Source of the DNA: Aralia elata
Lineage: Eukaryota; Streptophyta; Magnoliopsida; Apiales; Araliaceae
Direction: 5' to 3'
DNA: 64,000 nucleotides
NCBI GenBank assembly: GCA_034770075.1
Contig: CM068377.1
Coordinates: 69,852,358 to 69,916,357, forward strand
Both the position numbers and the translations under genes were made by a program. Of this stretch, positions 45,669 to 55,430 are shown in pieces. Numbering within the stretch: position 1 is the first letter of the stretch; each line of letters opens with the position of its first letter. The notes below the pieces were generated by a model, which was not told the origin of the DNA, made no database searches, and saw only the letters and a list, made by a program, of their open reading frames with translations.

Positions 45669-48600
45669 CCTTGTCTGGATATTATTGGCTCCACCGTCCA
45701 GTTATCGGTGGTCAGATCAGTCGGGATGCGACATATGACAGGCGGCTGTGCACCAGAGACTTCCTTGACGACTACCGCCACATCGTATCGGTCCTCCCTC
45801 ATAGCATTGTTAGGGATAACTAACCCTGCCCAATCGATGACAGGCACACTCTGTTGGGCCCCCGACGTTGTGGCCGTATCCTTCTCCTCTCCAATGTTCA
45901 TTGATGGTCCAGAGATATAGCATTTGGTTTCGAACTGCTGCATGACCTCCCGCAGGAAACTCTTCCTTTTGACTGCCTCATCATCCGCAGGAGTCAAATC
46001 TTTACCTTCTAATTCGGACACGGGCTTGTCCGTTCCTTGTTCATTATGGTCCCTCGGCATTAGGATTCCAGTCGATCGAAATGGGGCTTCCCTTTGAGAG
46101 TGGTTCCGCTCTATGCCTCCATGATATCCCAACCCTGCCCTGCCTGTCTGGTTGGGCAGTTGAATAGGCGTGGAAATTCCTTGGCTGTCTTTTCCCAACC
46201 CCTGCCCAGGTTGAAACTTCATCTTCATCATTTCTCTAGCAACGAAGGTGAGCTCAGGGGAGGCTTTCGATTTTATGGCTGGAGCTCCCAGACCTCTATA
46301 GTGGGGAGAGCTGATTTCCAGTGCTTGAAAACTGGCAGGCGCCGCGGATTCGTCCACATTGATTACTGGCAGACCATTCTTGGACGGGAAAGGGTCATTA
46401 CGCTCTGCGGAGATTGTTACCAGATTCCCGCTGACGATGAACTTGATTTGTTGGTGTAGTGTAGAGGGAACTGCCCCAGCCATATGTATCCATGGTCTTC
46501 CCAATAACATGTTATAACTGGCGGAGATATCCAGGACCTGAAAGGAAATATCAAAAGTACACGGCCCTATCTCCACGGGCAACTCTATTTCTCCCAATGT
46601 ATCCTTCCGGGATCCATCGAAGGCTCGCACCACCACGTGACTGGCCCGCAAGCGCTTGGGATTAATGTTCATTTTCCTCAGTGTACTGAGGGGACAAATA
46701 TTCAGTGCTGATCCCCCATCAATCAGCACCCCATTCATGACGTACCCTGATGAAATCACTGCGATGTGCAGCGGTCTCCGATGCCCCCTTCCCTCTTTCG
46801 GGATATCATCATCTGTGAATGATATCACATTGTTCTCTAGCAGATGGTCCACTAGGCGGCCGAAACTTTCTTGGCTAATTGTCTTGGGAATGTGAGCCTC
46901 CCCCAGGACTTTGGCCAAGATTCTGCAGTGGTCGCTGGACGATAACACCAAATCCATGATCGACGTTAGAGTCGATTCCTCGCTCACCGTCCTGATCCCC
47001 CTTACTTCCGGATGATCCATCTTTTCCAAGAACTCCACGGCTTTTTCCTCGGATATCCTCTCGTTCTCTTTTCTCTTACTCTTGAGGACTCTTCCTGGAA
47101 GATACAAGGGATTCCCCTTTGATGTTACGGAAGCACAACTGGCCGCCTCCTCTAATACACCCCCGTAGTTCCACGGTACTGTTTTTAGATTGCAAATAGG
47201 GCTCTGTGGTCTTGCTGCGATGATGAGAGGTTTTGGAGCCGCTAACTTGATAGGCCCCCCTGTGATACTCCAGCTTGCACCCGTCAACCTAACCGGTGCC
47301 CCTTGCATATTCTCCTGACTACCCGTCATGCCAACCATCTCATAAATCCCTATCATATAATTTCGCCTTGGCGGTCCTTCGGTTTCGATGGCTTCCACCA
47401 TATTGACCCCTCCCCCATCATACTTCGGTAGGGGATTGATTTTAACATTTGGCGGCTCGGGCTGTTCCACCATGATTTCCCCGCTATCAATCAGGTTTTG
47501 AATTATGTGTTTCAGCGTCCAACATTCCTGAGTGTCATGACCCGGGGAACCCGAATGATATGCACACTTTTTACTGGGGTCAAATTTTCTTCCCTTCGGG
47601 TCACACGGAGGTGCCAAATCGACAATCTTCCTCTGTGATATCAATATTGCCAAAATCTGCTCAAGAGGATCCCCAAGCGGGGTGAATACCCGCTTCTGTG
47701 TGGTCTCAAACCTCCTTCGTTCGTCCGTTCTGGGATTAGGTTGTCGGGGCGGCACAAATCTCTGTATTTGCACAGGAGGGCTATTCTCCACTTTCCTAGA
47801 TGATCCCTGCAGCACGAGAGAGACATCTTCCTCTTTTCGCTTTTGGGGCCTGCGGGAAGTACTGCCATAATTCCCACTTTGGATTTGTTCCGCAGCCGTT
47901 TCAAGAGCTGTGAAGTCCCGGATTTTACCAGATTTCAACCCCATATCCACCATTTCTCCATGTTTTATCATCTCGGCGAAAGGTCTTCCAATCCCCGATA
48001 TGACCCGCTCATAATAAGGTGCTTCCTGTATATCCACGAAGGTCATTACCATCTCTGACTCACTCATTGGAGGATTCACTTGTGCGGCCATACCCCTCCA
48101 TCGTTGGGCATAGTCCCTGAAGGTTTCCCTTGGTTGCTTCTTGATTTTTGTCATTTGATATCTATCAGGGGCCATCTGTGCCTGAAAGCTATACTGTGTC
48201 AAGAAGGTATGGGCCAGCTCCTCCCAATTATGAATCCGGGCATTATCGAGACGGGCATACCAGATCCTCGCCTCCCCCGTCAAGATTTTCTGGAATAATT
48301 GCATCCTTAGTCCTTCGTCTTCCGCATAGGACCCCAGTTCTCCAATATATATTTTCAGGTGAGTGTAAGGATCCCCTTTCCCATTGTATTTCTCGAATTC
48401 GGGGATCTTAAATTTCTCTGGATATCTGGTTCCGGGGAAGACACACAAATCTGCATAATTAACCCTACCCAGGGAGCCTATGCCTTTTAGAGATTGGATG
48501 GTCTCCTCCATCTGCTTCATTTTCCTGCGAAGGTCATCAGTATCTCCCTCCTCTGGAATCGTGATTACTGTCTTGTTGAGGGCAGGAATGACCTTTGGGA

Positions 48601-48829
48601 GGATCGGCTCGTCCTTAAGCTGATGTTGGTTATTTTTGAATAGGATTGCATCATCCTTAGGAGGATTCTGGTCACCCCCTGGCGGTGGTATATTGTGCGG
48701 TCCCTGGTTTGACGGATCCTGTCTGATTAAGAACTGTTCTTTTAGCATTGTGGCCATTTCCATCATCTGCTTCCTAAAGTCATCAAACTCTTCCCGAGAT
48801 ACAGAACTATGATTGGGGAGATCAGCCAT
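45665..48829 (-). CDS. Tat gag-protease polyprotein with G-patch
   Basis: The first ATG in the frame is at 48829 (MADLPNHSS), giving 1054 residues; sequence just upstream (to 48865) is also open. Capsid-type gag at about residues 130-300 (FKIPEFEKYNGKGDPYTHL, FLTQYSFQAQMAPDRYQMTK). A Cys/His motif CAYHSGSPGHDTQEC lies near 420. The retropepsin is near 695-790 with LIDGGSALNICP and ending YNMLLGRPWIH. A glycine-rich G-patch-like block MKFQPGQGLGKDSQG...GLGY is near 870-900, followed by an acidic linker. No stops or frameshifts. Gag makes the particle; the protease processes the polyprotein. It most likely continues into RT by splicing at 45668. Confidence 0.93.
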   Translation of the reverse strand: MADLPNHSSVSREEFDDFRKQMMEMATMLKEQFLIRQDPSNQGPHNIPPPGGDQNPPKDDAILFKNNQHQLKDEPILPKVIPALNKTVITIPEEGDTDDLRRKMKQMEETIQSLKGIGSLGRVNYADLCVFPGTRYPEKFKIPEFEKYNGKGDPYTHLKIYIGELGSYAEDEGLRMQLFQKILTGEARIWYARLDNARIHNWEELAHTFLTQYSFQAQMAPDRYQMTKIKKQPRETFRDYAQRWRGMAAQVNPPMSESEMVMTFVDIQEAPYYERVISGIGRPFAEMIKHGEMVDMGLKSGKIRDFTALETAAEQIQSGNYGSTSRRPQKRKEEDVSLVLQGSSRKVENSPPVQIQRFVPPRQPNPRTDERRRFETTQKRVFTPLGDPLEQILAILISQRKIVDLAPPCDPKGRKFDPSKKCAYHSGSPGHDTQECWTLKHIIQNLIDSGEIMVEQPEPPNVKINPLPKYDGGGVNMVEAIETEGPPRRNYMIGIYEMVGMTGSQENMQGAPVRLTGASWSITGGPIKLAAPKPLIIAARPQSPICNLKTVPWNYGGVLEEAASCASVTSKGNPLYLPGRVLKSKRKENERISEEKAVEFLEKMDHPEVRGIRTVSEESTLTSIMDLVLSSSDHCRILAKVLGEAHIPKTISQESFGRLVDHLLENNVISFTDDDIPKEGRGHRRPLHIAVISSGYVMNGVLIDGGSALNICPLSTLRKMNINPKRLRASHVVVRAFDGSRKDTLGEIELPVEIGPCTFDISFQVLDISASYNMLLGRPWIHMAGAVPSTLHQQIKFIVSGNLVTISAERNDPFPSKNGLPVINVDESAAPASFQALEISSPHYRGLGAPAIKSKASPELTFVAREMMKMKFQPGQGLGKDSQGISTPIQLPNQTGRAGLGYHGGIERNHSQREAPFRSTGILMPRDHNEQGTDKPVSELEGKDLTPADDEAVKRKSFLREVMQQFETKCYISGPSMNIGEEKDTATTSGAQQSVPVIDWAGLVIPNNAMREDRYDVAVVVKEVSGAQPPVICRIPTDLTTDNWTVEPIISRQG

Positions 48830-49605
48830 TTCAGAGGTAGAGACCTGGGCCTTTTTAGACTGCAAACGCGTTCGAGGAGCAATCCTACAGGGGAAAACGG
48901 TTTAAAGTTTAGTCTAGGGAAATGAGAGATGTGGATGCATGCTCAAACTATAAATTTTGTGATTTTAGGGTCTTTTAATCTTTCCCTTGCAAAACCAAAT
49001 GTTAGCAGTCTTTTATTGCAATAATCAATGCTAGACGCGAATTAGGAAATTTTCCCCAGCTGTTCCCTGCAAACATAGAAGTCAGCACCCTTTTTCAGCA
49101 ACAGGGGATGTAAATGATATTGCATTGGATCATGACATTTAATACGCGTAAACGTAAAAGGGCATGAAGAGACTTTTCCTGCGTTGGGTTAATCTGAGGC
49201 TGACCTATCCTAAGGTTACTCTGACGGGCTTTTCGGCATGAAGGTTCCCAAATCTTCGCAATCTACTCGTTTGAGCCCTTTCGATTGGAGTGGATTTGAG
49301 TGGTGCGTTTCCTGAGCCATCTCCGGGGAGCAGCCCCTTCGAGTCCAGTAATAAGCAACCGACGGGTTCGCCTCAGGAGGAGGTACAATCTCAACATACA
49401 TTCACATTCATCGTCCTCACCGCATGCAAATGATTACTTTGAAGTAAAGAGAAACCCATTCAATCATTCATTCATTGGACAACAACACACATTTACACAA
49501 CAATAACTAAAAGACGTCAAAATGTCGTACGCACATACACATTTATAAATTTTTAGAGGATAGGATAGCATCAAGATTTGAAACGCGGCTTAAGCCCTCT
49601 AATGT
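48830..49605 (-). other. Tat 5' leader
   Basis: About 780 bp between primer-binding site and gag ATG. No conserved ORF. A TTTTCCCCTGTAG sequence just before the open gag frame (about 48888-48900, minus strand) looks like a splice acceptor, which could mean a leader intron. Confidence 0.5.
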
Positions 49606-49622
49606 CCCCAGCAGAGTCGCCA
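49606..49622 (-). promoter_or_regulatory. Tat primer-binding site
   Basis: Minus strand TGGCGACTCTGCTGGGG, two bases after the LTR end. Not the Met-tRNA type used by the other elements here; it resembles the primer sites common in Tat elements, possibly tRNA-Arg. Confidence 0.7.
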
Positions 49623-49624
49623 GC

Positions 49625-51709
49625 TGTCGACGCTGGGAGGAATCGCTTACGCGGGGGTTGTAACCCTTTCCAATTTTAGCCTTTTCATTAGATGATTTTT
49701 TTGGAAAAGGTCGGCATTAATGTCGACGGGGTTTTTTAAAGATTGTTTTTTTATGATGAGCCAATTTAACCAGAGTCGCCAGTTGGTATATTTGAAATGG
49801 ATGTACCAACTCATCCGAGTTTTCATTTTTATAAATCGCTGGCTCATATGTGACTCCGAATTAATTGGTCTGCGAATCGAGATTCATAGAGTTCAGGGGC
49901 TTGCTTAAGTGAGGGGAAGGTGTTAGGCACCCCTCGACTTCCGTGAAGCACGGTTACCGCAATCTTGATGCTTTCCTATCCTTTAATTCATGAAATGTGT
50001 GTGTGCGCGTATGTGTGTGTGCCTATGTAAATGTTATGGTGAGTTTGCATAAAAGAATCATTTGGATTTTTAGGGAAAATTGTGTTTTTCTTTTGAGAAT
50101 GCCTTAGAATGTCCCTCGGCTTAAACGAGAAAGCTTTATGAAAAAGGATTGATTTTATTTGGCAAAAACTATGAGATTTTCCTTAGGTATCGTTTTGGCA
50201 AAACAAGAGTTTTAAACCTTCGTAAAAATAGGAATCGAGATCTATACGTTGCTTTCGTAACTCAAACGATGGGCAACTTCTAGAATCTCTTTAACCCTAT
50301 GCACAACGGTTTAATAAAACGTCAATTATTTGACAAAATCATTCCTTATAATATTTGAAAACGATTTTCTTTAGCTTTCTCGTTTGAAATAGAAATCGAC
50401 ATTCATTAGCACTTCCCATTTATTAACCTCGTGATGCTAATAGCCTAGTTTGATTGATTTTATGAAGATCTTATCATTTGGCTTTGAAATCAATTTCGTC
50501 TCATAAATCAAAGCGAGCATAAACACGCGTCGGAGCTATTCATGGGCATGTAAGCCATCAAAATAACCCCAAACGCCTACAATCACAAATTTCACTATTT
50601 TGGGGCCTTAAACCCGATTCTCGCCTTGGCGTCGTTTTAAGGCCCGACGATTACATATTTACAATGAAAGGTACATTGAATTTATTACATATATCAAACG
50701 ATGTCCATCATCGGATTTGGACCACGGGGTCGCGCTCCTAGGCTCACATCCAAAATCGTTACACACCCACAAGATCCTAAGAATAGCAATTTAAACAATC
50801 TATGCACAATACATCATTACAACGAGCTAAAAATTCACCAAATGGATATCATCGGGCCATTAGGAGGAATTTCGTTCCATTTGGAACCCTCACTAATAGC
50901 CCTCAATCCAAGGATTCACAACAATATACAAGAACAACTACATTTAATATAATTCGAATGACAAAAAGCTTAACAAAAAATGGTAAAACAACATGCTATA
51001 ACAAAGGGTTTTTTCACCTTGCAAATGATCCTCACAATATGTATGAATTTGTGTATTGAGTAGAGTAGAAAATATGAGATGTAATCTCACAACATTGATA
51101 CAATTCCTCACTCTTTTCACTCTTTTCTTTCCTAATTGCTCTTGTTTTTGTTGCTGTTTTTTTCCATTTTCGAGCTGCTGGTTGCTGTTTTTCCTTCTTC
51201 TTCCTTCTCTTCTTTTTTCTGTATGCGAACTGGCCTAATAAAGCACTGCCAAGGGCAGCCGCAGATCTATCTGCGGCTGGCCGCAGATATATCTGCGGCT
51301 GGCCCTTGGTTCTCCCCCCAGCCGCGCTCGAGTCCCGTGCGCTTCGAGTCCCGTGCTGCCTCGAGTTCCGTCCTTGGCCGCGAATTAATCTGCGACTAAC
51401 TGTGCTGATTTTCTCGTTTTCCGTGCCTCGTCTCGATTTTCGTGTCGTACCGTTGGTTTCTGCTGACGGGTTTGCGTTTGGCAGTCCGGAACCCGTCGGG
51501 AAACGTGCCACGTCATCCGGGCAAGCACAGTGATCAGTAACTGACTCTCGACATTCGCTTGTTGTCGTGTCGGCTTCAATATCATCCCGTCGTGGTGGTT
51601 TTGAGGGTTCGTCTTTATGTCCACCCTTTATTCTCGTGTGCCGGGTCAATTGACGATTTTGCCCTCCTGTCAGGGTTAGTATAGGAAATGCAAAAATCGG
51701 GTGTCTACA
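49625..51709 (-). repeat. Tat 5' LTR
   Basis: Near-identical to 36980-39057 with the same ends. The largest differences are short indels in the pyrimidine-rich stretch around 51118-51230. Confidence 0.94.
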
Positions 51710-52323
51710 ATTATTATTATTATTATTATTACTATTACTATTATTTAATTCCTAATAGGGATTGAGAATTAATTAATAGTAGTACTCTCTCATGAATTCC
51801 TAATTGGATTAGGAGTATAATTAATTAAAGGAGTTTAATTAGAATAGAAACCATAATCCTAAATAGTTTAGGGAAGGGTTTTTCCTACATCTATAAATAA
51901 GAGAAGTCTTATCATAGATTAGAGTTATACACTTTTGCATTAGAATTGTGGAGAGTACTTACAATTTCTATAGAGATAGAAATTAGGGTTTTGCCAAACA
52001 CCCATCTTCTTGAACAAGTATTATTCCTTGGTGGATCACCTCTAGAGGCCAAACACTTAGGTGGCTAACGTTAATCAAAGGAAGAAATTTAATCGATGTA
52101 ATTCAAGGAGAGCACGAAGGAATTGGAGTTGAACTTGTACCCGAGGAAGCACGGTTCTACGAGGGAATAATTTCTTATTCTCTATCTATTTCGTTTAATT
52201 AATAATTGTGCATAAAGAAAGATCATGGTGACGGTTTGTATAAAATTTTAAAATCCTTTTATCGCGCTTCCACTTTCACATATGTAATTTGATTGCATGT
52301 TTGCATTATATACAAACCTAACA

Positions 52324-52565
52324 GATCAAAGGAAGGAATTTAATCGGTGAAATTCAAGGAGAACGCGAAGGAATTGAGTTGAACTTGTACATGAGGAAGC
52401 TTGAATTCTACAAGGGTATAATTCTCTATCTTCCTTTGTTAATTAATAATTACGCATAAAGATCAATCCTGGTTATGGTTTGTAAAATTTTAAATTATGA
52501 TTTACCATGCTTCCGTTGTTTATATGCAACTTGATTGTATGTTCATGGATATTACAAACCTAACA
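52324..52565 (+). repeat. Long-LTR copia 5' LTR, right part
   Basis: Continues the LTR broken at 35772 and parallels 52074-52323 (end of the inserted solo LTR), producing an apparent ~250-bp tandem duplication. Ends AACCTAACA before the primer-binding site. Confidence 0.82.
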
Positions 52566-52566
52566 G

Positions 52567-52580
52567 TGATATCAAGAGCC
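52567..52580 (+). promoter_or_regulatory. Primer-binding site of the long-LTR copia element
   Basis: TGATATCAAGAGCC, one base after the LTR end; a variant of the Met-tRNA site TGGTATCAGAGCC. Confidence 0.65.
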
Positions 52581-52756
52581 AAACTTTATGCAGATTATTA
52601 ATTGTTTTGATTCAATATATATGTTGATATGTGTTTAGAATAATTTAATTGAGTATTATTGTTGGTATGATATCATGTTTTTGGAGAAAAACATCAAAAT
52701 CCCGATTTGGAAAAGCTTCAGAGAATCTGGAATTCACGCAGCGCATAGGCGCAGAA

Positions 52757-52875
52757 GCGCAAGCCTCGGCGTGCAACATCGCTTCATGCGTAACAGCGCA
52801 AGCCTCGGCGCGCAGCATCGCTTCATGCGCAACAGCGCAAGGCTCGGCGCGCAGCAGCCCATGGCCCGATCGCGC
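52757..52875 (+). repeat. GC-rich 39-bp tandem repeat, three copies
   Basis: GCGCAAGCCTCGGCG begins units at 52757, 52796 and (one change) 52835. GC-rich within an otherwise AT-rich leader. Confidence 0.85.
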
Positions 52876-52919
52876 AGTAGCGCAAGCCGCTTCGCAGGAA
52901 ATAAAAAAAATTATTTTTT

Positions 52920-53300
52920 TATTTTCATTAATTTCAAATTAAGATAAAAGGTTTATTTTAATTGAAATTGGATTCCATGTTTTTCAGTAATTCTAAATTA
53001 AAAATAAAGAAGTTTATTTTGATTTGGAATTTGATTAAAAATAAAGGAGTTTATTTTAATCAAAATTGGATAAATTAAAATAAAGGAGTTTATTTTGATT
53101 TAAAATTGGATTAAAATAAAAGAGTTTATTTTGATTCAAAATCGAATTTCATGATAATTAATTAGAGTTGGAATTGGATTTCATGATAACTAATTAGAGT
53201 TGAAATTGGATTTTATACTAAACAAATTGGTGTTGAAATTGAATTTCATACAAACTAATTTGATTTGGTATTGGATTTCATACTAACTAATATTACCCAT
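52920..53300 (+). repeat. AT-rich imperfect tandem repeats in the copia leader
   Basis: Repeated AAAGGAGTTTATTTTGATT-type units (to about 53150), then GAGTTGGAATTGGATTTCAT-type units (to about 53300). Confidence 0.7.
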
Positions 53301-53795
53301 TAAATGATATCAATATATATATTGAATGTTTTATTTTCATGAGATGAATGTTTTATTTATTGATGCATATGGTGATATGTATGATAATGAATGAGATTGA
53401 TTATGGACTATTGACCAATGTGTGATTGGATTTATTTTTTGGGGATGCTTGAATGAATAGGTTTTATAAATGGGGTCTGAGTACCTTTTCTGATGTAAAT
53501 TATATCTCTCTCCTATGTACTTCCCCTTGACTGCTAATCAATGTTTCTATTTACATTAAATAGTTTTGTAATAGGATTAGTTAGAATTATTTTGAAGAAT
53601 TGGAGACAAAGGAGCAAGGAGTGCTTAAAGACCCGTTTGTAATGAAGCCCGGGTTTAAATATAATAGTTATATTTAAATTCAGTTCTTGCACCCTAGATT
53701 TGACCTTTTGGTTCACTTGGTGGCTCTAGTGAACCAAACTAGAATAAAAGTCCATAATCAATCCGGGTAGAATATAATATTCTATATGTGCATAT

Positions 53796-53798
53796 TTA

Positions 53799-53856
<58 letters not shown>

Positions 53857-53898
53857 TATACAGCATGCTTCGCATGTTAAATAATATGGCGCGTATTT

Positions 53899-53944
<46 letters not shown>

Positions 53945-53945
53945 C
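53796..53945. repeat. Compound microsatellite (CT)n, (TA)n, (GT)n
   Basis: CT run about 53799-53842, TA runs around 53843-53855 and 53898-53923, GT run 53924-53943. Frames reading as serial Arg/Glu or Thr/His are artefacts. Confidence 0.9.
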
Positions 53946-54581
53946 GTGCATGCACGCTAAACAAGATGAGACAATTAATAACAAACCCCTCAAAAAATAT
54001 ATTAAGTCCTAAACGTTGAATGATATTTGGAATATCGAACGTCACCTTCTAGCATGATAAAACGATAGAGTATTAGTTAATCATTATAAGTTTGTTTTGT
54101 CACACAAGGCTTATTTTAATTTTTTGAGATGTTTTATCGCATTTGATGCTTATTAAGGAATTGAACAATGCTGTTTTGTTGTGTCACACAAGGACAATAT
54201 TTTTCTCTTCACATATATGGAAGTGCTAGGTTGGACTTAACTTGGATAATTTTGATTCGGATGTGTCACACTTGATCAAAATAATCTAAGAGGCAAAATA
54301 GAAGGAGTTACATGGTGATATAATTGACAATAGTTGTCTACCTATTTATTTATATATAGTTTGTTGTGTCACACAAGACTATATACATTTGAAATGAGAT
54401 CCTTATTCTCACTAGCAAATTTTTAATTAAATTTGTCGAACTATATATTGAGGGTAATATAGTTTGAAGAAAATAGTGGGAGATGTCAATTTAAATAAAG
54501 ACCTAATTATTTTGGTAATTAATAAAATGAATGTATGCTAAAATGTTGTTTAATTACAAATTTCATTTACAGAATTTTACA

Positions 54582-55430
54582 ATGTCTAAATCACTATCAC
54601 TGCGTAGCATATTAGATGTTAATAATTTAACTGGATCGAATTATATGAATTGGTTAATGAATTTGAGAATAGTTCTCACAGCTAAAAAGCTATCTTATAT
54701 CCTTAATTCGTTTATCCCTGCAACTGTTGCAGATAAAGCCTTTGAGGAAGAGATTGCTACTTTTAGAAAGTGGCAAGATGATGCAATCGTGGCTCAATGC
54801 ATCACACTCACATCCATGAGTAATGAGCTTCAGTGTCAGTATGAAACTATGCATGCTCCTAGTATATTCCTGCACCTCAGGAGTTATATGGTGAGGAAAG
54901 TATGACTGCTAGATATCAGATATTTAAGGAGCTCTTCCGATCTAGAATGACCAATGACACTACAGTATAGACACATGTTCTTAAGATGATCAATTTGATT
55001 GAACAATTGGGACAACTGAGTTTTGTAATGGATGGAGAGTTGAGCTAAGATTTGATCTTTCAGTCACTCTCGGACTCCTTCTCACAATTTGTTGCGAATT
55101 TTCACATGAATAAGCTTGATGTCAGCCTACCTAAGTTGCTTAACATGTTGAAAATGGCAGAGAGTCACTTTCCAGCCAAGAAAGACCAAGTCTTACTTGT
55201 AGATGATTTTTCCAAGAAAAGGGAGAAGACCAAAGGATCTTCTAAAAAGAAGAAAAGTTCAAAGAATACAAAAGCAAAGGCAAAAACAAAGGACAATAAG
55301 AACAAAAATGATATGGATAGCAAAGGAGTTTGCTTCCACTGCAATAAGCTTGAACACTGAAAAAGAAACTGCGAGAAGTATCTTGCAGGGGCTAACCAAA
55401 AGAAGCTTAGTAAAGCTTCGGTTACAGATA
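54582..55430 (+). pseudogene. Long-LTR copia gag (degenerate)
   Basis: The ATG at 54582 gives MSKSLSLRSILDVNNLTG and YMNWLMNLRIVL, then a frameshift near 54885, a stop at 54967 and another at 55047. A lysine-rich linker leads to a zinc knuckle CFHCNKLEH-x-KRNC in which the aromatic codon has become TGA (55358-55360). Confidence 0.82.

Larger units (their letters stand above)
36980..51709 (-). mobile_element. Tat-lineage Ty3/gypsy retrotransposon, 14.7 kb, young
   Basis: LTRs 36980-39057 and 49625-51709 are nearly identical, with roughly ten substitutions and a few short indels seen by eye. ATTAT flanks both ends (36975-36979, 51710-51714). On the minus strand the order is 5' LTR, primer-binding site, gag-protease, RT-RNase H, a second RNase H, integrase, a repeat-rich 3' region, 3' LTR. 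A second RNase H before integrase is the hallmark of the Tat clade. There is no upstream ORF1 of Ogre type between LTR and gag. Inserted in an (ATT)n run. Confidence 0.95.
35773..52323 (+). mobile_element. Copia solo LTR inserted in an LTR of the same family, itself split by the Tat element
   Basis: Starts TGAAAGTAGTATGC at 35773 and ends AACCTAACA at 52323. GATCA lies on both sides (35768-35772 and 52324-52328). LTR sequence occupies 35773-36979 and 51715-52323; 36980-51709 is the younger Tat insertion. No internal region is present, so it is a solo LTR. Confidence 0.85.

Noticed and set aside
52649..52947. Two Ala/Ser-rich frames over the copia leader
   Set aside because: Product of the 39-bp tandem repeat, whose unit length keeps frames open.
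53782..54045. Minus-strand frame with serial Arg-Glu and Thr-His residues
   Set aside because: Translation of the compound microsatellite.
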